DNA from: Synergistaceae bacterium
GTDB lineage: Bacteria; Synergistota; Synergistia; Synergistales; Aminobacteriaceae
Direction of reading: 5' to 3'
Assembly: GCA_018436595.1 (NCBI GenBank)
Contig: JAHDLC010000014.1
Coordinates: 62,001 to 126,000 of the forward strand
DNA length: 64,000 bases
Shown here: piece after piece, positions 43,886 through 52,761 of the stretch
Layout: each line of letters begins with the position of its first letter
Numbering within the stretch: position 1 is the first letter of the stretch
Program-made: the position numbers and the translations under genes
Notes under the pieces: generated by a model
The model's database searches: none
What the model saw: the letters and a program-made list of their open reading frames with translations, nothing else
What the model was told of the DNA's origin: nothing

Positions 43886-45244
43886 ATGAAAAAAGAAAAC
43901 TCCCAATATCTCAGCATGACGCAGATGCCCGTGGGCAGGCTCGTCGTTTCCCTTGCGGTGCCGACGATCATCAGCATGCTGGTGACGGCTGTGTACAATA
44001 TCGGCGATACCTATTTCGTCTCGAAGCTCGGCACAAGCGCCTCGGGCGCTGTTGGTATCGTTTTTTCCCTGATGGCAATTATCCAGGCGGTGGGGTTCAC
44101 CATCGGCATGGGTTCCGGAGCGCAGATCTCCCGGCTCCTGGGAGCACAGAAACCCGAAGAGGCCGACAGGGTCGCGGCAAGCGGACTTCTCGCGGCGGTC
44201 TCCTTCGGAACCCTCCTCGCAGTCTTCGGCCTGCTGTTTCGTGACGGCCTGATGCGTCTCCTCGGCGCCACGGAGACCATACTGCCCTACGCCCGGGATT
44301 ATGCCGGCTATATCCTGTATGCTGCGCCCGTCATGGCGTCGTCCTTCCTGCTGAACAACATCCTCAGGGCCGAAGGGAAGGCGAGGTTCGCCATGGTGGG
44401 GCTGACGACGGGAGGCATTCTCAACCTGCTGCTGGATCCCCTCTTTATCTTCGGTTTCGGGATGGGTATCGCCGGGGCGGCCATCGCCACGGCCATCAGC
44501 CAGTGCGTCAGCTTCTGCATTCTCCTCTCATGGTTTCTTCGGGGAAAGACCATCGTCCGCCTGAGCCCGGCAGGAATCGCGGGCAGTCCCGGAACCTACC
44601 TCAGGATTCTCAAGAACGGACTTCCCTCCTTCTGCCGCCAGGCCCTCGCGAGCATCGCCACCATTGCCCTCAACGTCAGCGCCGCCGTCTACGGCGATGC
44701 CGCCGTGGCCGCCATGTCCATCGTCGGCAGGCTCTTCATGTTTGTCTTTGCCGTCAACCTCGGCATCGGGCAGGGATACATGCCTGTCGCCGGGTACAAC
44801 TACGGTGCGGGACGTTTTGACAGGGTCCGGAAAGCGTTCTTTTTCACCCTGAAAGTCACGGCCGTCCTGATGACGATTTCCGGGATCGCCGGCTTCGCGG
44901 CAGCCCCGTTCCTGATCAGGCTCTTTATCAGGAACGACGCCGACGTGGTGCTCATAGGCGTCGGCGCCCTCCGGGCCATGTGCCTCGCCATGCCCCTGGT
45001 CCCCCTGGGTGTCGTCTGCAACATGACCTTTCAGTCCATCGGAAGGTCGTGGGCAGCCACTGTGCTGTCCCTCGCCCGGCAGGGAATCTTTTTTCTCCCC
45101 CTGATTCTGACGCTTCCGGGATTCATCGGACTGAAAGGGGTGCAGATCACCCAGCCCCTGGCCGATGCACTGACGTTTCTGAGCTGCCTTCCCCTCACGT
45201 ATGCTTTTTTCAGGGGGCTCGAACCTGAAACCCGTACCGGCTGA
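43886..45244 (+). CDS. MATE-family efflux transporter
   Basis: A 452-residue inner-membrane protein with about twelve helices in two homologous halves. The N-terminal QMPVGRLVVSLAVPTIISMLVTAVYNIGDTYFV is typical of the family (key residues VPTIISMLV and NIGDTYF). Conserved glycines and prolines follow in GGILNLLLDPLFIF and the second-half LGIGQGYMPVAGYNYGAG. Family members export cationic drugs, dyes or metabolites using sodium or proton gradients. It starts 59 bases after the phosphate transporter and may be cotranscribed with it. The substrate is unknown. Confidence 0.93.
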   Translation: MKKENSQYLSMTQMPVGRLVVSLAVPTIISMLVTAVYNIGDTYFVSKLGTSASGAVGIVFSLMAIIQAVGFTIGMGSGAQISRLLGAQKPEEADRVAASGLLAAVSFGTLLAVFGLLFRDGLMRLLGATETILPYARDYAGYILYAAPVMASSFLLNNILRAEGKARFAMVGLTTGGILNLLLDPLFIFGFGMGIAGAAIATAISQCVSFCILLSWFLRGKTIVRLSPAGIAGSPGTYLRILKNGLPSFCRQALASIATIALNVSAAVYGDAAVAAMSIVGRLFMFVFAVNLGIGQGYMPVAGYNYGAGRFDRVRKAFFFTLKVTAVLMTISGIAGFAAAPFLIRLFIRNDADVVLIGVGALRAMCLAMPLVPLGVVCNMTFQSIGRSWAATVLSLARQGIFFLPLILTLPGFIGLKGVQITQPLADALTFLSCLPLTYAFFRGLEPETRTG

Positions 45245-45287
45245 CGGTTTCCCGTCCCTGTTTCCGGAGGGGGCTGGAAGTCCGGTC

Positions 45288-45328
45288 TTGACTTTTCCCC
45301 GTTCTCCGCTATGTTTGGGAAAACGTTT
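45288..45328 (+). promoter_or_regulatory. Promoter and possible operator of uxaA-uxaB
   Basis: TTGACT (45288-45293) and TATGTT (45310-45315) are separated by 16 bases. AAACGTTT (45321-45328) just downstream is a CG-centred palindrome like LacI-family half-site cores, and could serve a hexuronate repressor not encoded here. Confidence 0.5.
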
Positions 45329-45376
45329 ATTGGGCGGAAGGCAACCCGCCGTGGAACAAAAAGGGAGGGGTCCGTT

Positions 45377-46864
45377 GTGGCAGAACGGGATAAAAGAGAC
45401 ATCCGCTGTATAGTGCTGAAGCCCGGGGATTCCGTGGCGGTGCTCCCGGAGGGGGGAAAGGCGGGAGAATGCCTTTCAGGAACCGGAGTGGTGCTTCGGG
45501 AAGATGTTCCGGCGGGTCACAAGGCCGCCCTTCGGAGCGTTCTCCGGGGGGAACCGGTGATCAAGTACGGCCATCCCATGGGCCGGGCCGCCATGAATAT
45601 CGTTCCGGGGGAAAAGGTTCATGTTCATAACGTGGAGTCCGCTCTCCGGGCGGAATGGGACATGACCTGGACACCTTCCGGCGCGGCCTTCCGGGAACCT
45701 TCGGTGCCCGTTCCGGTGTTTGCGGGGTACGCAAGGGAGCAGGGAGCTCCGGGCATACGGAACGAACTCTGGATCATTCCCCTTGTGGGATGCGTCAATG
45801 ACTACCTCAAATTCCTCGCCGACGGCTATTCCCCCCCTTCATGGATAGAACGGATCCGGGTTCTCTCCCACCCCTACGGGTGTTCTCAGCTCGGCGACGA
45901 CCTTGACAGGACCGCTGCGGTCCTGGAGGGCCTCGCGAGAAATCCCTGCGCGGCGGGCGTCGTCGTGGCGGGGCTCGGGTGCGAGAATCTCCGGAGGGTC
46001 TTCATGGAGACCAGGCTCTCGGACCTCCGGAAGGTCCGGTTTTTCTCCCTCCAGGAGGCGGAGGACGACCGGCGCCTCCTTTATGGACTCCTCGACGGCC
46101 TGGCGGAGGCGGCGCCAAGGGCCCGGACGGAATTTCCCCTTTCCGACGTGACCATCGGGGTGAAGTGCGGCGGCAGCGACGGGTTTTCGGGGCTCTCGGC
46201 CAATCCCCTGGCGGGGGAAGTCGCCGACATGATGTGTGCATGGGGCGGCAGGGTCGTGGCCACGGAAATTCCGGAGATGTTCGGCGCCGAGGACGTGCTC
46301 GCCTCCCGGATTGCCGACGGGGAGGTCTTCAGGGCCTTCGCCGGCACCATCAGGTGGTTCCGGGACTATTACGACGCCCACAACCAGCCGGTGTACGAAA
46401 ACCCCTCTCCGGGAAACAAGGACGGCGGCATCACCACCCTGGAGGAAAAGTCCCTGGGAGCGGTGAACAAGTGCGGATCCTCTCCCGTGACCGACGTGCT
46501 CACCATGGGCGCCCAGGCAGTCCGCCGGGGCGTCTCGGTGGTCTTCGGCCCGGGAAACGACCTCATTTCCTCCACCGTCATGGCCGCAGGCGGCGCCCAG
46601 GTGATCCTGTTCACCACGGGACGGGGAACGCCCTATTCCACGGTGGTTCCCACCATAAAGATCTCGTCGAACACCGCCCTCTACAACCGGAAGAGAGGAT
46701 GGATCGACTTCGACGCGGGGCCCCTGCTTTCCGGGGCGGACAGGAGCGAGACAGCCCGCGCTCTCGTGTCTCTCATCGCGGAGACGGCTTCGGGGCGGCT
46801 TACCAGGAACGAAGAAAACAGGTGCGGGGAAATCGCCATTTTCAAGGACGGCGTCACCCTTTAG
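45377..46864 (+). CDS. uxaA: Altronate dehydratase
   Basis: A 495-residue enzyme, the same length as E. coli UxaA, that dehydrates D-altronate to 2-keto-3-deoxygluconate in galacturonate breakdown. An N-terminal SAF-like domain (CIVLKPGDSVAVLP through KVHVHNVES) precedes the catalytic domain with NELWIIPLVGCVND, HPYGCSQLGDD, KCGGSDGFSGLSANP and a late TGRGTPYSTVVPTIKI. The GTG start is chosen because AGGGAGGGG lies six bases upstream; the frame extends 22 codons further through the promoter. uxaB follows 18 bases later. The close homologue galactarate dehydratase is possible but less likely beside uxaB and uxaC. Confidence 0.92.
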   Translation: MAERDKRDIRCIVLKPGDSVAVLPEGGKAGECLSGTGVVLREDVPAGHKAALRSVLRGEPVIKYGHPMGRAAMNIVPGEKVHVHNVESALRAEWDMTWTPSGAAFREPSVPVPVFAGYAREQGAPGIRNELWIIPLVGCVNDYLKFLADGYSPPSWIERIRVLSHPYGCSQLGDDLDRTAAVLEGLARNPCAAGVVVAGLGCENLRRVFMETRLSDLRKVRFFSLQEAEDDRRLLYGLLDGLAEAAPRARTEFPLSDVTIGVKCGGSDGFSGLSANPLAGEVADMMCAWGGRVVATEIPEMFGAEDVLASRIADGEVFRAFAGTIRWFRDYYDAHNQPVYENPSPGNKDGGITTLEEKSLGAVNKCGSSPVTDVLTMGAQAVRRGVSVVFGPGNDLISSTVMAAGGAQVILFTTGRGTPYSTVVPTIKISSNTALYNRKRGWIDFDAGPLLSGADRSETARALVSLIAETASGRLTRNEENRCGEIAIFKDGVTL

Positions 46865-46882
46865 GACCGGGAAGAAAGGAGA

Positions 46883-48190
46883 ATGGCCATGAACTATACG
46901 GTGCTGCAGTTCGGTGAGGGAAACTTCATCCGGGCGTTTTTCGACTGGATGCTGCAAAAAATAGGGGACGCCACGGGAGAGGAGCACAGGGTCTTCCTGG
47001 TGCAGCCCATCGATCGGGGGCGGGTGGAGGAGATCGCGGCCGCCGGGGAGTACCATGTCCTCCTCAGGGGCTACCAGGAGGGGGAATACCGTGAAATACT
47101 CGACCCCGTCCGGGTGGTGGCCGGAGGAACGAACCCCTTCACCCCGGAAGGTCTGATGGCCATGTATGAAGCGGCCCTCTCCCCGGACCTCAGGGTGGTG
47201 ACGTCCAACACCACCGAGGCCGGGATCTTCTTCGAGGAGAGAAGGACTCCCCACAACTATCCTTCCCTCCTCGCCGCGGCCCTCGAGAAAAGGGCCGCGG
47301 AAGGATTGCCCCCCCTTCACGTCGTTCCCCTGGAGCTGATAGAGAACAACGGCGCCGTCCTGAAGGAGTGCCTGGAGAAGTACGGGAAGCTCTGGAACTA
47401 CGGCCCGGCCTATTTCAGCTACCTCGAGGGGTGTACCTTCTACGACACCCTTGTGGACCGCATCGTCACCGGATTCCCCGCAAAAGAGGCGGCGGAGGTC
47501 TTCCGGAAGATCGGGCACGAGGACAGAAACGTCACCGCAGGGGAACTCTTCCACCTCTTTGTCCTCCAGGGAGACAAATCCATCCTGGACGTGCTTCCCT
47601 TCCACAAGGCCGGTTTGAACGCCGTGATCACCGGTGACAGGCTGTCGTTCTACCGGGACAGAAAAGTTCGGGTGCTCAACGGCGTCCACACGGCCTCCGT
47701 CCCGGTGGCCCTCCTTGCCGGCGTGGAATACGTGAAGGATTTCGTGGAGGATCCGCGGTTCGCTCCCAGGCTGAGGAGCCTGGTCCATGACGAGATTGTC
47801 CCCGCCTTCTCCGATGACGCCGAAGCACACCAGTACGGCGACGATGTCCTGGAACGGTTCAGGAATCCCGCCCTGGAGCACGCCTTCCGGTCCATTGCCC
47901 TGAATTCGGTGGCCAAGTCGAACACAAGGCTCCGTCCCACCCTGGAGGGGTATTTCGGGAAATTCGGCGAGCTGCCCCCCATCCTCACGGAGTGCATAGC
48001 GGCGATGACGGAGCTGTATGACTGTGACGGCGTGAAGGATCTGCCCGGCGGAACCCTTGAGCTTTCCGACCACCGGCAGCTTCGGGGCAGGAGCCTCGCG
48101 GAGATGACCGACGGCTTCTTCCCCGGCCTGTCGCCGGATCTCAGGGCGGTTCTTCTTTCCCGACTCGGAGAGCTTCGGAGAGTAAAATAG
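46883..48190 (+). CDS. uxaB: Tagaturonate reductase (altronate oxidoreductase)
   Basis: A 435-residue NAD-dependent enzyme of the long-chain mannitol dehydrogenase family that interconverts D-tagaturonate and D-altronate. The N-terminus carries the QFGEGNFIRAFFDWML nucleotide-binding signature. VTSNTTEAGI, LELIENNGAVLKE and the catalytic lysine region DRKVRVLNGVHTASVPVA follow. AAGGAGA precedes ATG GCC ATG. It forms an operon with uxaA: UxaC makes tagaturonate, UxaB reduces it and UxaA dehydrates the product. It ends at a strong terminator shared with the convergent TRAP operon. Confidence 0.92.
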   Translation: MAMNYTVLQFGEGNFIRAFFDWMLQKIGDATGEEHRVFLVQPIDRGRVEEIAAAGEYHVLLRGYQEGEYREILDPVRVVAGGTNPFTPEGLMAMYEAALSPDLRVVTSNTTEAGIFFEERRTPHNYPSLLAAALEKRAAEGLPPLHVVPLELIENNGAVLKECLEKYGKLWNYGPAYFSYLEGCTFYDTLVDRIVTGFPAKEAAEVFRKIGHEDRNVTAGELFHLFVLQGDKSILDVLPFHKAGLNAVITGDRLSFYRDRKVRVLNGVHTASVPVALLAGVEYVKDFVEDPRFAPRLRSLVHDEIVPAFSDDAEAHQYGDDVLERFRNPALEHAFRSIALNSVAKSNTRLRPTLEGYFGKFGELPPILTECIAAMTELYDCDGVKDLPGGTLELSDHRQLRGRSLAEMTDGFFPGLSPDLRAVLLSRLGELRRVK

Positions 48191-48210
48191 GATATTTCCG
48201 GGATTCCGGA

Positions 48211-48256
48211 AAAACAGCCCGGCCCTTCCGATCGGAAGGGCCGGGCTGTTTTTTTC
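48211..48256. terminator. Strong bidirectional terminator between uxaB and TRAP genes
   Basis: A perfect 38-base palindrome (48213-48250, 19-base arms centred on GATC) has As before and a long T run after, so it can end both convergent operons. Confidence 0.92.
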
Positions 48257-48262
48257 TTTTTC

Positions 48263-49564
48263 CTATTTCCCCATGACCAGTTCGGGAACGAAGAGAACCA
48301 CCTGTGGCACAAAGGTAATGATCAGAAGCACCACCACCATGGCCGCATAGAAAGGCAGCATGGCCCGGGTCGCCTTCTCCAGGGAAATCTTCCCCACCGC
48401 GCACCCGACAAAGAGGGCGGAGCCCACCGGAGGCGTGCAGAGGCCTATGCCCAGGTTGAGCATCATCATGATGCCGAACTGGACGGGGTGCATTCCCAGG
48501 GTGCCCACCACCACGGGGAAGAGAATGGGAGTGGTGATGAGGATCAGGGGGGCCATGTCCATGATGCAGCCCAGTCCAAGGAGAAGAAGGTTGACGAGAA
48601 GCAGCAGGAGCACCGGGCTGTCCGTTATTGCAAGCAGCGCGCTCGTGGCGAGGGCCGGGATCTTGAGGTACGAAAGCAGCCACCCGAAGGCCTTCGCCGC
48701 GGCGATGAGGCTCATCACCATGGCGAGGGTCTTGAGGGAGGAGTAGAGAATCTTGTTCATCCGTGACAGGGGAATTTCCCTGTAGACGAAGAAGGTGACG
48801 AAGAAGGCATAAACGCAGGCGACGGCCGCCGATTCTGTTGCCGTGAAGACGCCGGAGATGACGCCGCCGATGATGATGACGGCGGTGAAGATTCCGAGGA
48901 CGGCCTCCCTGGAAATCCGGAGGGCCTCCTTCCAGGTGCAGGGCTGTTCCTTGGGGTAATTCCGTCTCACGGCGATGATGTAGCTGATGATCATGAGGGC
49001 GATGCCGAGGATGACCCCCGGGACGAAGCCGCCGAGAAAGAGGCGTCCCACCGAGACCCCTCCCGCGGCCAGGGAGTAGATGATCATGTTGTGGCTCGGG
49101 GGGATGATGATGCCCTGGCATGCGCTGGTCACCGTGACCGCCACGGAGTAGTCGGCGTCGTATCCCTCTTTTTTCATCATGGGGATGAGGATGGTCCCGA
49201 TGGAGGACACATCCGCCACGGCGGAGCCGGAAATGCCGCCGAAAAACATGCTTGCCAGGACGTTCACCTGGGCGAGGCCTCCCCGGACCCTCCCCACCAG
49301 GAGGTTGGAGAAGGCGATGAGCCGCCTGGAAATGCCTCCTTCGCCCATCATCTCACCGGCAATGATGAAGAAGGGGATGGCGAGGAGGGAGAAGGAGTTC
49401 ACTCCCTGGACCATCTGCTGCATGATGGCCATGAGGGGGATCTTCAGGTAGACGGCGGTGATGATTGAGGATACCGCCAGGGAGAATGTGATGGGAACCT
49501 TGAGGACCAGGAAGACGGCGAAGGATCCGAGGAGAAGCCAGGAGGCGGTGGAAGGGTCAGGCAT
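48263..49564 (-). CDS. TRAP transporter large permease (DctM type)
   Basis: A 433-residue membrane protein with about twelve helices. Family motifs are SLLAIPFFIIAGEMM, FGGISGSAVADVSSIGTILIPMM, ACQGIIIPPSHNMIIYS and TPPVGSALFVGCA, which form the two substrate and ion hairpins. It is the channel-forming subunit, with DctQ as its partner, encoded just upstream with an eight-base overlap. The location in a uxaC operon points to galacturonate or glucuronate uptake. Confidence 0.95.
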   Translation of the reverse strand: MPDPSTASWLLLGSFAVFLVLKVPITFSLAVSSIITAVYLKIPLMAIMQQMVQGVNSFSLLAIPFFIIAGEMMGEGGISRRLIAFSNLLVGRVRGGLAQVNVLASMFFGGISGSAVADVSSIGTILIPMMKKEGYDADYSVAVTVTSACQGIIIPPSHNMIIYSLAAGGVSVGRLFLGGFVPGVILGIALMIISYIIAVRRNYPKEQPCTWKEALRISREAVLGIFTAVIIIGGVISGVFTATESAAVACVYAFFVTFFVYREIPLSRMNKILYSSLKTLAMVMSLIAAAKAFGWLLSYLKIPALATSALLAITDSPVLLLLLVNLLLLGLGCIMDMAPLILITTPILFPVVVGTLGMHPVQFGIMMMLNLGIGLCTPPVGSALFVGCAVGKISLEKATRAMLPFYAAMVVVLLIITFVPQVVLFVPELVMGK

Positions 49565-50084
49565 CGGAAACGCACCTCCCCCCGGAGAGTTTTTCGTCCA
49601 TGCCGGCGTCTCCCTTGTCGAGGCCGAGAAGGTTCATGAATCCCTCGTAGGTCACAAGAATTCCGGAGAGAACCAGCGGAAAGTACATCACCGACGCGGG
49701 AAACTCGGTGGCGGGAAGGATGGATCTGCTGGTGAACTGAACGAGAATCCACCCGTACCTGACCATGACGTATCCCAGAAAAAGGGTCGCCAGGTCCGTG
49801 ATTTTCGCCAGGAGGAAGTCCGTTCGGGGAGAAATCCGTTCGGGCAGAAGGCAGAGGCTGATATGAAGACGGTGTTTCACTCCCAGGGCAAGGGAGATGA
49901 AGGTGAACCAGACCACGATGACGATTGAAACTTCCTCGGACCACGGGATGCCCGAGTTCAGGACGTATCTCATGAAGACGTTTGAGAAAATAAGGACCAC
50001 CATGGCCAGGAGGAGTATTTTGGCGAAGGCCACGAGGGCGAGATGAATGAATCTGAAGACGGCGGTGAAAAATTTCAAGCTCAT
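49557..50084 (-). CDS. TRAP transporter small permease (DctQ type)
   Basis: A 175-residue protein with four membrane helices: about residues 12-32, 48-66, 88-108 and 128-148. The WSEEVSIVIVVWFTFISLALGVKHRLHISL segment (key residues WSEE and H...HI) is the family signature. It partners the large permease and contacts the binding protein. A hairpin followed by Ts separates it from the upstream binding-protein gene, a likely expression step-down. Confidence 0.93.
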   Translation of the reverse strand: MSLKFFTAVFRFIHLALVAFAKILLLAMVVLIFSNVFMRYVLNSGIPWSEEVSIVIVVWFTFISLALGVKHRLHISLCLLPERISPRTDFLLAKITDLATLFLGYVMVRYGWILVQFTSRSILPATEFPASVMYFPLVLSGILVTYEGFMNLLGLDKGDAGMDEKLSGGRCVSDA

Positions 50085-50106
50085 TCCCCCCCGGAAAGGA
50101 AAAAAA

Positions 50107-50131
50107 GGGGAAAGCCTGTACAGGCTTCCCC
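50107..50131 (-). terminator. Attenuating terminator between dctP-type and dctQ-type genes
   Basis: A hairpin (GGGGAAAGCCTG with CAGGCTTCCCC, one mismatch) is followed on the minus strand by seven Ts. It lies inside the operon, so partial termination would yield more binding protein than permease. Confidence 0.65.
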
Positions 50132-50142
50132 CTGCGGGACAG

Positions 50143-51123
50143 CTATTTCACTTCCTGGATCTTCTTGACCATTGCCTGAAGTTCCGGCGTGAGTTCGGAG
50201 TAGAGGGGCTCCATGGCCTTCTGGAATTCGGCGACGGCTTCCGGAGTGAGGTGGGTGACTATCGACCCGGCAGCGGTGACTTTTTCCTCGGAGACCTTCT
50301 CGAACTCTTTCCAGAGCTTGATCTGGAAAGGCATGGAATCCTTTGCCGCCTTGCGGATGACGTCCTGGTCTTCCTTCGAGAGCCTGTCCATGGTCATCTT
50401 GCTGGCGATGAGGATTTCGGGGACCCGGGTGTGGCCGTCGAGGGTGAAGTACTTCGCCACCTCGTAGTGGCTCGTGGAGAAATAGCTCGGCCAGTTGTTC
50501 TCCGCTCCTTCGATGACGCCTGTCTGGAGGGCGCTGTAGACCTCGCCGAAGGGCATGGGGGTGGGAACGGCGCCGAGGGCGGAGACAAGGCCCATCATGA
50601 GCTTGCTCTCCTGGACCCGGATCTTCAGTCCCTTCAGGTCGGCCACGGACTTGATCTCCCTCTTGGAGTTGTAGAAATTCCGGGCGCCGGAATCATACCA
50701 GGCCAGGCCCACGAAGTTGGCGGGCTCGAGGCTGTTCAGGAATTCTTCGCCGATGGGTCCGTTGAGGACCTTCCACATGTGCTCCTCTCCCCGGTAAAGG
50801 TAGGGCATCTGCAGGGCGTCGAAGGCGGGGGCGAAGGCTGCGAGAGGAGAGATGCTCACCCGGGTGAAGTCGATGGCCCCGAACTGCACCTGTTCGATGA
50901 CGGCCTTTTCCTCGCCGAGCTGCTTGCTGTGGTAGACCTCGATCTTGATCCTGCCCCCGGTGCGCTCCTCAACGAGGCGGGCGAATTCCATATCGCCCTT
51001 GGTGGTGGGGTAATCCGCCACGTGGGTTTCGCCCAGACGGAGCACCATCTCCGGAGCCGCCGCCGCCGGAAGGGAAGAGGCCATTACCGAAAGAACCGCA
51101 AGAACCACAAGGAACCGTTTCAT
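50143..51123 (-). CDS. TRAP transporter solute-binding protein (DctP type), hexuronate context
   Basis: A 326-residue periplasmic protein. The start is ATG at 51121-51123 after AAAGGAGGAGA, directly before a signal peptide (about residues 1-23, ending AAAAP). Family features are RLGETHVADYPTTKGDMEFARLVEERTGGRI, the KQLGEEKAVIEQVQFGAIDFT block, KSVADLKGLKIRVQES with the conserved Arg that clamps the substrate carboxylate, and GVIEGAENNWPSYF. It delivers the ligand to the adjacent DctQ/DctM pair. Between uxaC and the permease genes, galacturonate or glucuronate is the likely ligand. Confidence 0.93.
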   Translation of the reverse strand: MKRFLVVLAVLSVMASSLPAAAAPEMVLRLGETHVADYPTTKGDMEFARLVEERTGGRIKIEVYHSKQLGEEKAVIEQVQFGAIDFTRVSISPLAAFAPAFDALQMPYLYRGEEHMWKVLNGPIGEEFLNSLEPANFVGLAWYDSGARNFYNSKREIKSVADLKGLKIRVQESKLMMGLVSALGAVPTPMPFGEVYSALQTGVIEGAENNWPSYFSTSHYEVAKYFTLDGHTRVPEILIASKMTMDRLSKEDQDVIRKAAKDSMPFQIKLWKEFEKVSEEKVTAAGSIVTHLTPEAVAEFQKAMEPLYSELTPELQAMVKKIQEVK

Positions 51124-51225
51124 CCAATCTCCTCCTTTAAATTTCGAAATAGAAACCTTTCTCATTGTAGTCGGCTTATTCCGAAAACGCAATCAGAAAC
51201 CGGCTGTGAATGAAAGTGTGTTTTG

Positions 51226-52638
51226 TCAGACGGAATGGAGCCGAAAATACTCCTTCGCGTTGTTCCAGCAGATGTCCCGGACCATGCCTCCAAGGAGGGC
51301 ATAGTCCTCGGGAAGCTCGCCCCTTTCTACGTCGCCGCCGATGACATTGCAGAGGATTCTGCGGAAGTACTCGTGTCTCGGGTATGAGAGAAGGCTCCGG
51401 GAGTCGGTGAGCATCCCCACGAATCCCGAGAGCACGCCGACGGAGGAGAGAGCCTCGATCTGCCGGGTCATGCCGTCCTTCGTGTCGGTGAACCACCAGG
51501 CGGATCCCATCTGCATCTTCCCCGGCACCTGGCCGTCCTGGAAGCATCCCAGTATGGAGGGGATCATGTCGTTGTCCCTGGGATTGAGGGAATACACGAT
51601 GGTCCTGGCGAGCTTTCCGGTCCGCTCCAGCCTGTCGAGCAGCCGGGCGAGGGGCCGTCCCTGTTCGAAATCGCCCATGGCGTCGTATCCTGTGTCCGGC
51701 CCGAGCTTTGCCAGCATCCTCGAGTTTGTGCTGCGCAGCGCTCCCAGGTGGAGCTGCTGGGTCCATCCCTGGGAGGCGTCCATGGACAGCAGCTCGTAGA
51801 GCACCGCGGACCGGAACCTGAGGAGGGGTTCCCCGGAGAGGGCGCGGCCGCTCCTCAGGACGGCGAAGGATGATTCCACCTCCTCCGATGTCCAGTCGGA
51901 GGAATAGCATGTTTCGATGCCGTAGTCGGAAAGGCGGCAGCCGTTGTCATGGAAGAACCGGTGCCTCTTCCAGAGGCATTCGACGAACCGGCCGAAGGAG
52001 TCGATCTTGACTTCGGCCAGTTCCGCCAGTCTGTCGAGCCAGGGGTTGAACCGTTCGGGAAGATGCCCCTCCAGCGCCCTGTCGGGCCGGAAAGCTGGAG
52101 CCACGATGGTCTCGAAGCCGCTCTCCCGGATCTGCCGGTGCTCTTCGAGGGAGGATGAAGGATCATCGGTGGTGCAGAGAGCCTCCACCCTGAACTTCCT
52201 GATAATGGACCGGGCCGAGAATTCCTTCTTCCCGAGGAGGGCGGTGCAATGACTGTAAATCGCCCCCGCGGTGCCGGGGTTCAGGAGCTCGTTCACGCCG
52301 AAGACCCTCTGGAGCTCGAGGTGGGTCCAGTGGTACAGGGGATTGCGGACGATCCGGGGGACCACCCCCGCCCAGGCGGCGAACTTTTCCTCGTCCGGGG
52401 CGTCTCCCGTGATGAACCGTTCGTCCACGCCGCAGGCCCTCATGGCCCTCCACTTGTAGTGGTCGCCGCCGAGCCAGATTTCCGTGAGATTTGAAAACTG
52501 CCTGTCCGAGAGGATGTCCGAGGGGGGGATGTGGCAGTGGTAGTCGAAAATGGGCATGGGCGCCGCGTATTCATGGTAGAGTTTCTGGGCGGGCTTGGAT
52601 TCGAGAAGGAAATCCTTGTCCAGGAATTTTTTCGCCAT
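51226..52638 (-). CDS. uxaC: Glucuronate/galacturonate isomerase
   Basis: A 470-residue uronate isomerase, the first step of hexuronate breakdown, giving fructuronate or tagaturonate. Amidohydrolase-like motifs are FDYHCHIPPSDIL near residue 30 (metal-site His-x-His), LCTTDDPSSSLEEH, APAFRPDRAL and HLGALRSTNSRM, with a late FVGMLTDSRSLLSYPRHEYFRR containing the conserved Asp and Arg. The length matches the family. AAGGAGG precedes the ATG. It heads the operon uxaC-dctP-dctQ-dctM, and faces uxaA-uxaB. No kdgK or eda gene is in the window, so the lower pathway must be elsewhere. Confidence 0.95.
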   Translation of the reverse strand: MAKKFLDKDFLLESKPAQKLYHEYAAPMPIFDYHCHIPPSDILSDRQFSNLTEIWLGGDHYKWRAMRACGVDERFITGDAPDEEKFAAWAGVVPRIVRNPLYHWTHLELQRVFGVNELLNPGTAGAIYSHCTALLGKKEFSARSIIRKFRVEALCTTDDPSSSLEEHRQIRESGFETIVAPAFRPDRALEGHLPERFNPWLDRLAELAEVKIDSFGRFVECLWKRHRFFHDNGCRLSDYGIETCYSSDWTSEEVESSFAVLRSGRALSGEPLLRFRSAVLYELLSMDASQGWTQQLHLGALRSTNSRMLAKLGPDTGYDAMGDFEQGRPLARLLDRLERTGKLARTIVYSLNPRDNDMIPSILGCFQDGQVPGKMQMGSAWWFTDTKDGMTRQIEALSSVGVLSGFVGMLTDSRSLLSYPRHEYFRRILCNVIGGDVERGELPEDYALLGGMVRDICWNNAKEYFRLHSV

Positions 52639-52691
52639 AGCGCTTTTCCTCCTTGCGATGGGGTATCTTCGGTTTCATTCTTTGGAAATAC

Positions 52692-52733
52692 ATTTTACTC
52701 CCTGGGAAGAAATTGCGCCACATACTGCAATTT
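52692..52733 (-). promoter_or_regulatory. Possible uxaC promoter and inverted-repeat operator
   Basis: On the minus strand a TAAAAT hexamer (52692-52697) follows a perfect inverted repeat AAATTGC/GCAATTT (52710-52716 and 52727-52733, spacer ten) flanked by GGGA and TCCC. The -35 is poor, so an activator site or an overlapping operator is possible. Confidence 0.4.
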
Positions 52734-52761
52734 TCCCAAATCCGCAGGCAGCGGGGGAATG

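Noticed and set aside
45839-48073. 744-codon minus-strand frame over uxaA-uxaB
   Set aside because: It crosses two well-supported genes on the other strand and has no recognisable domain.
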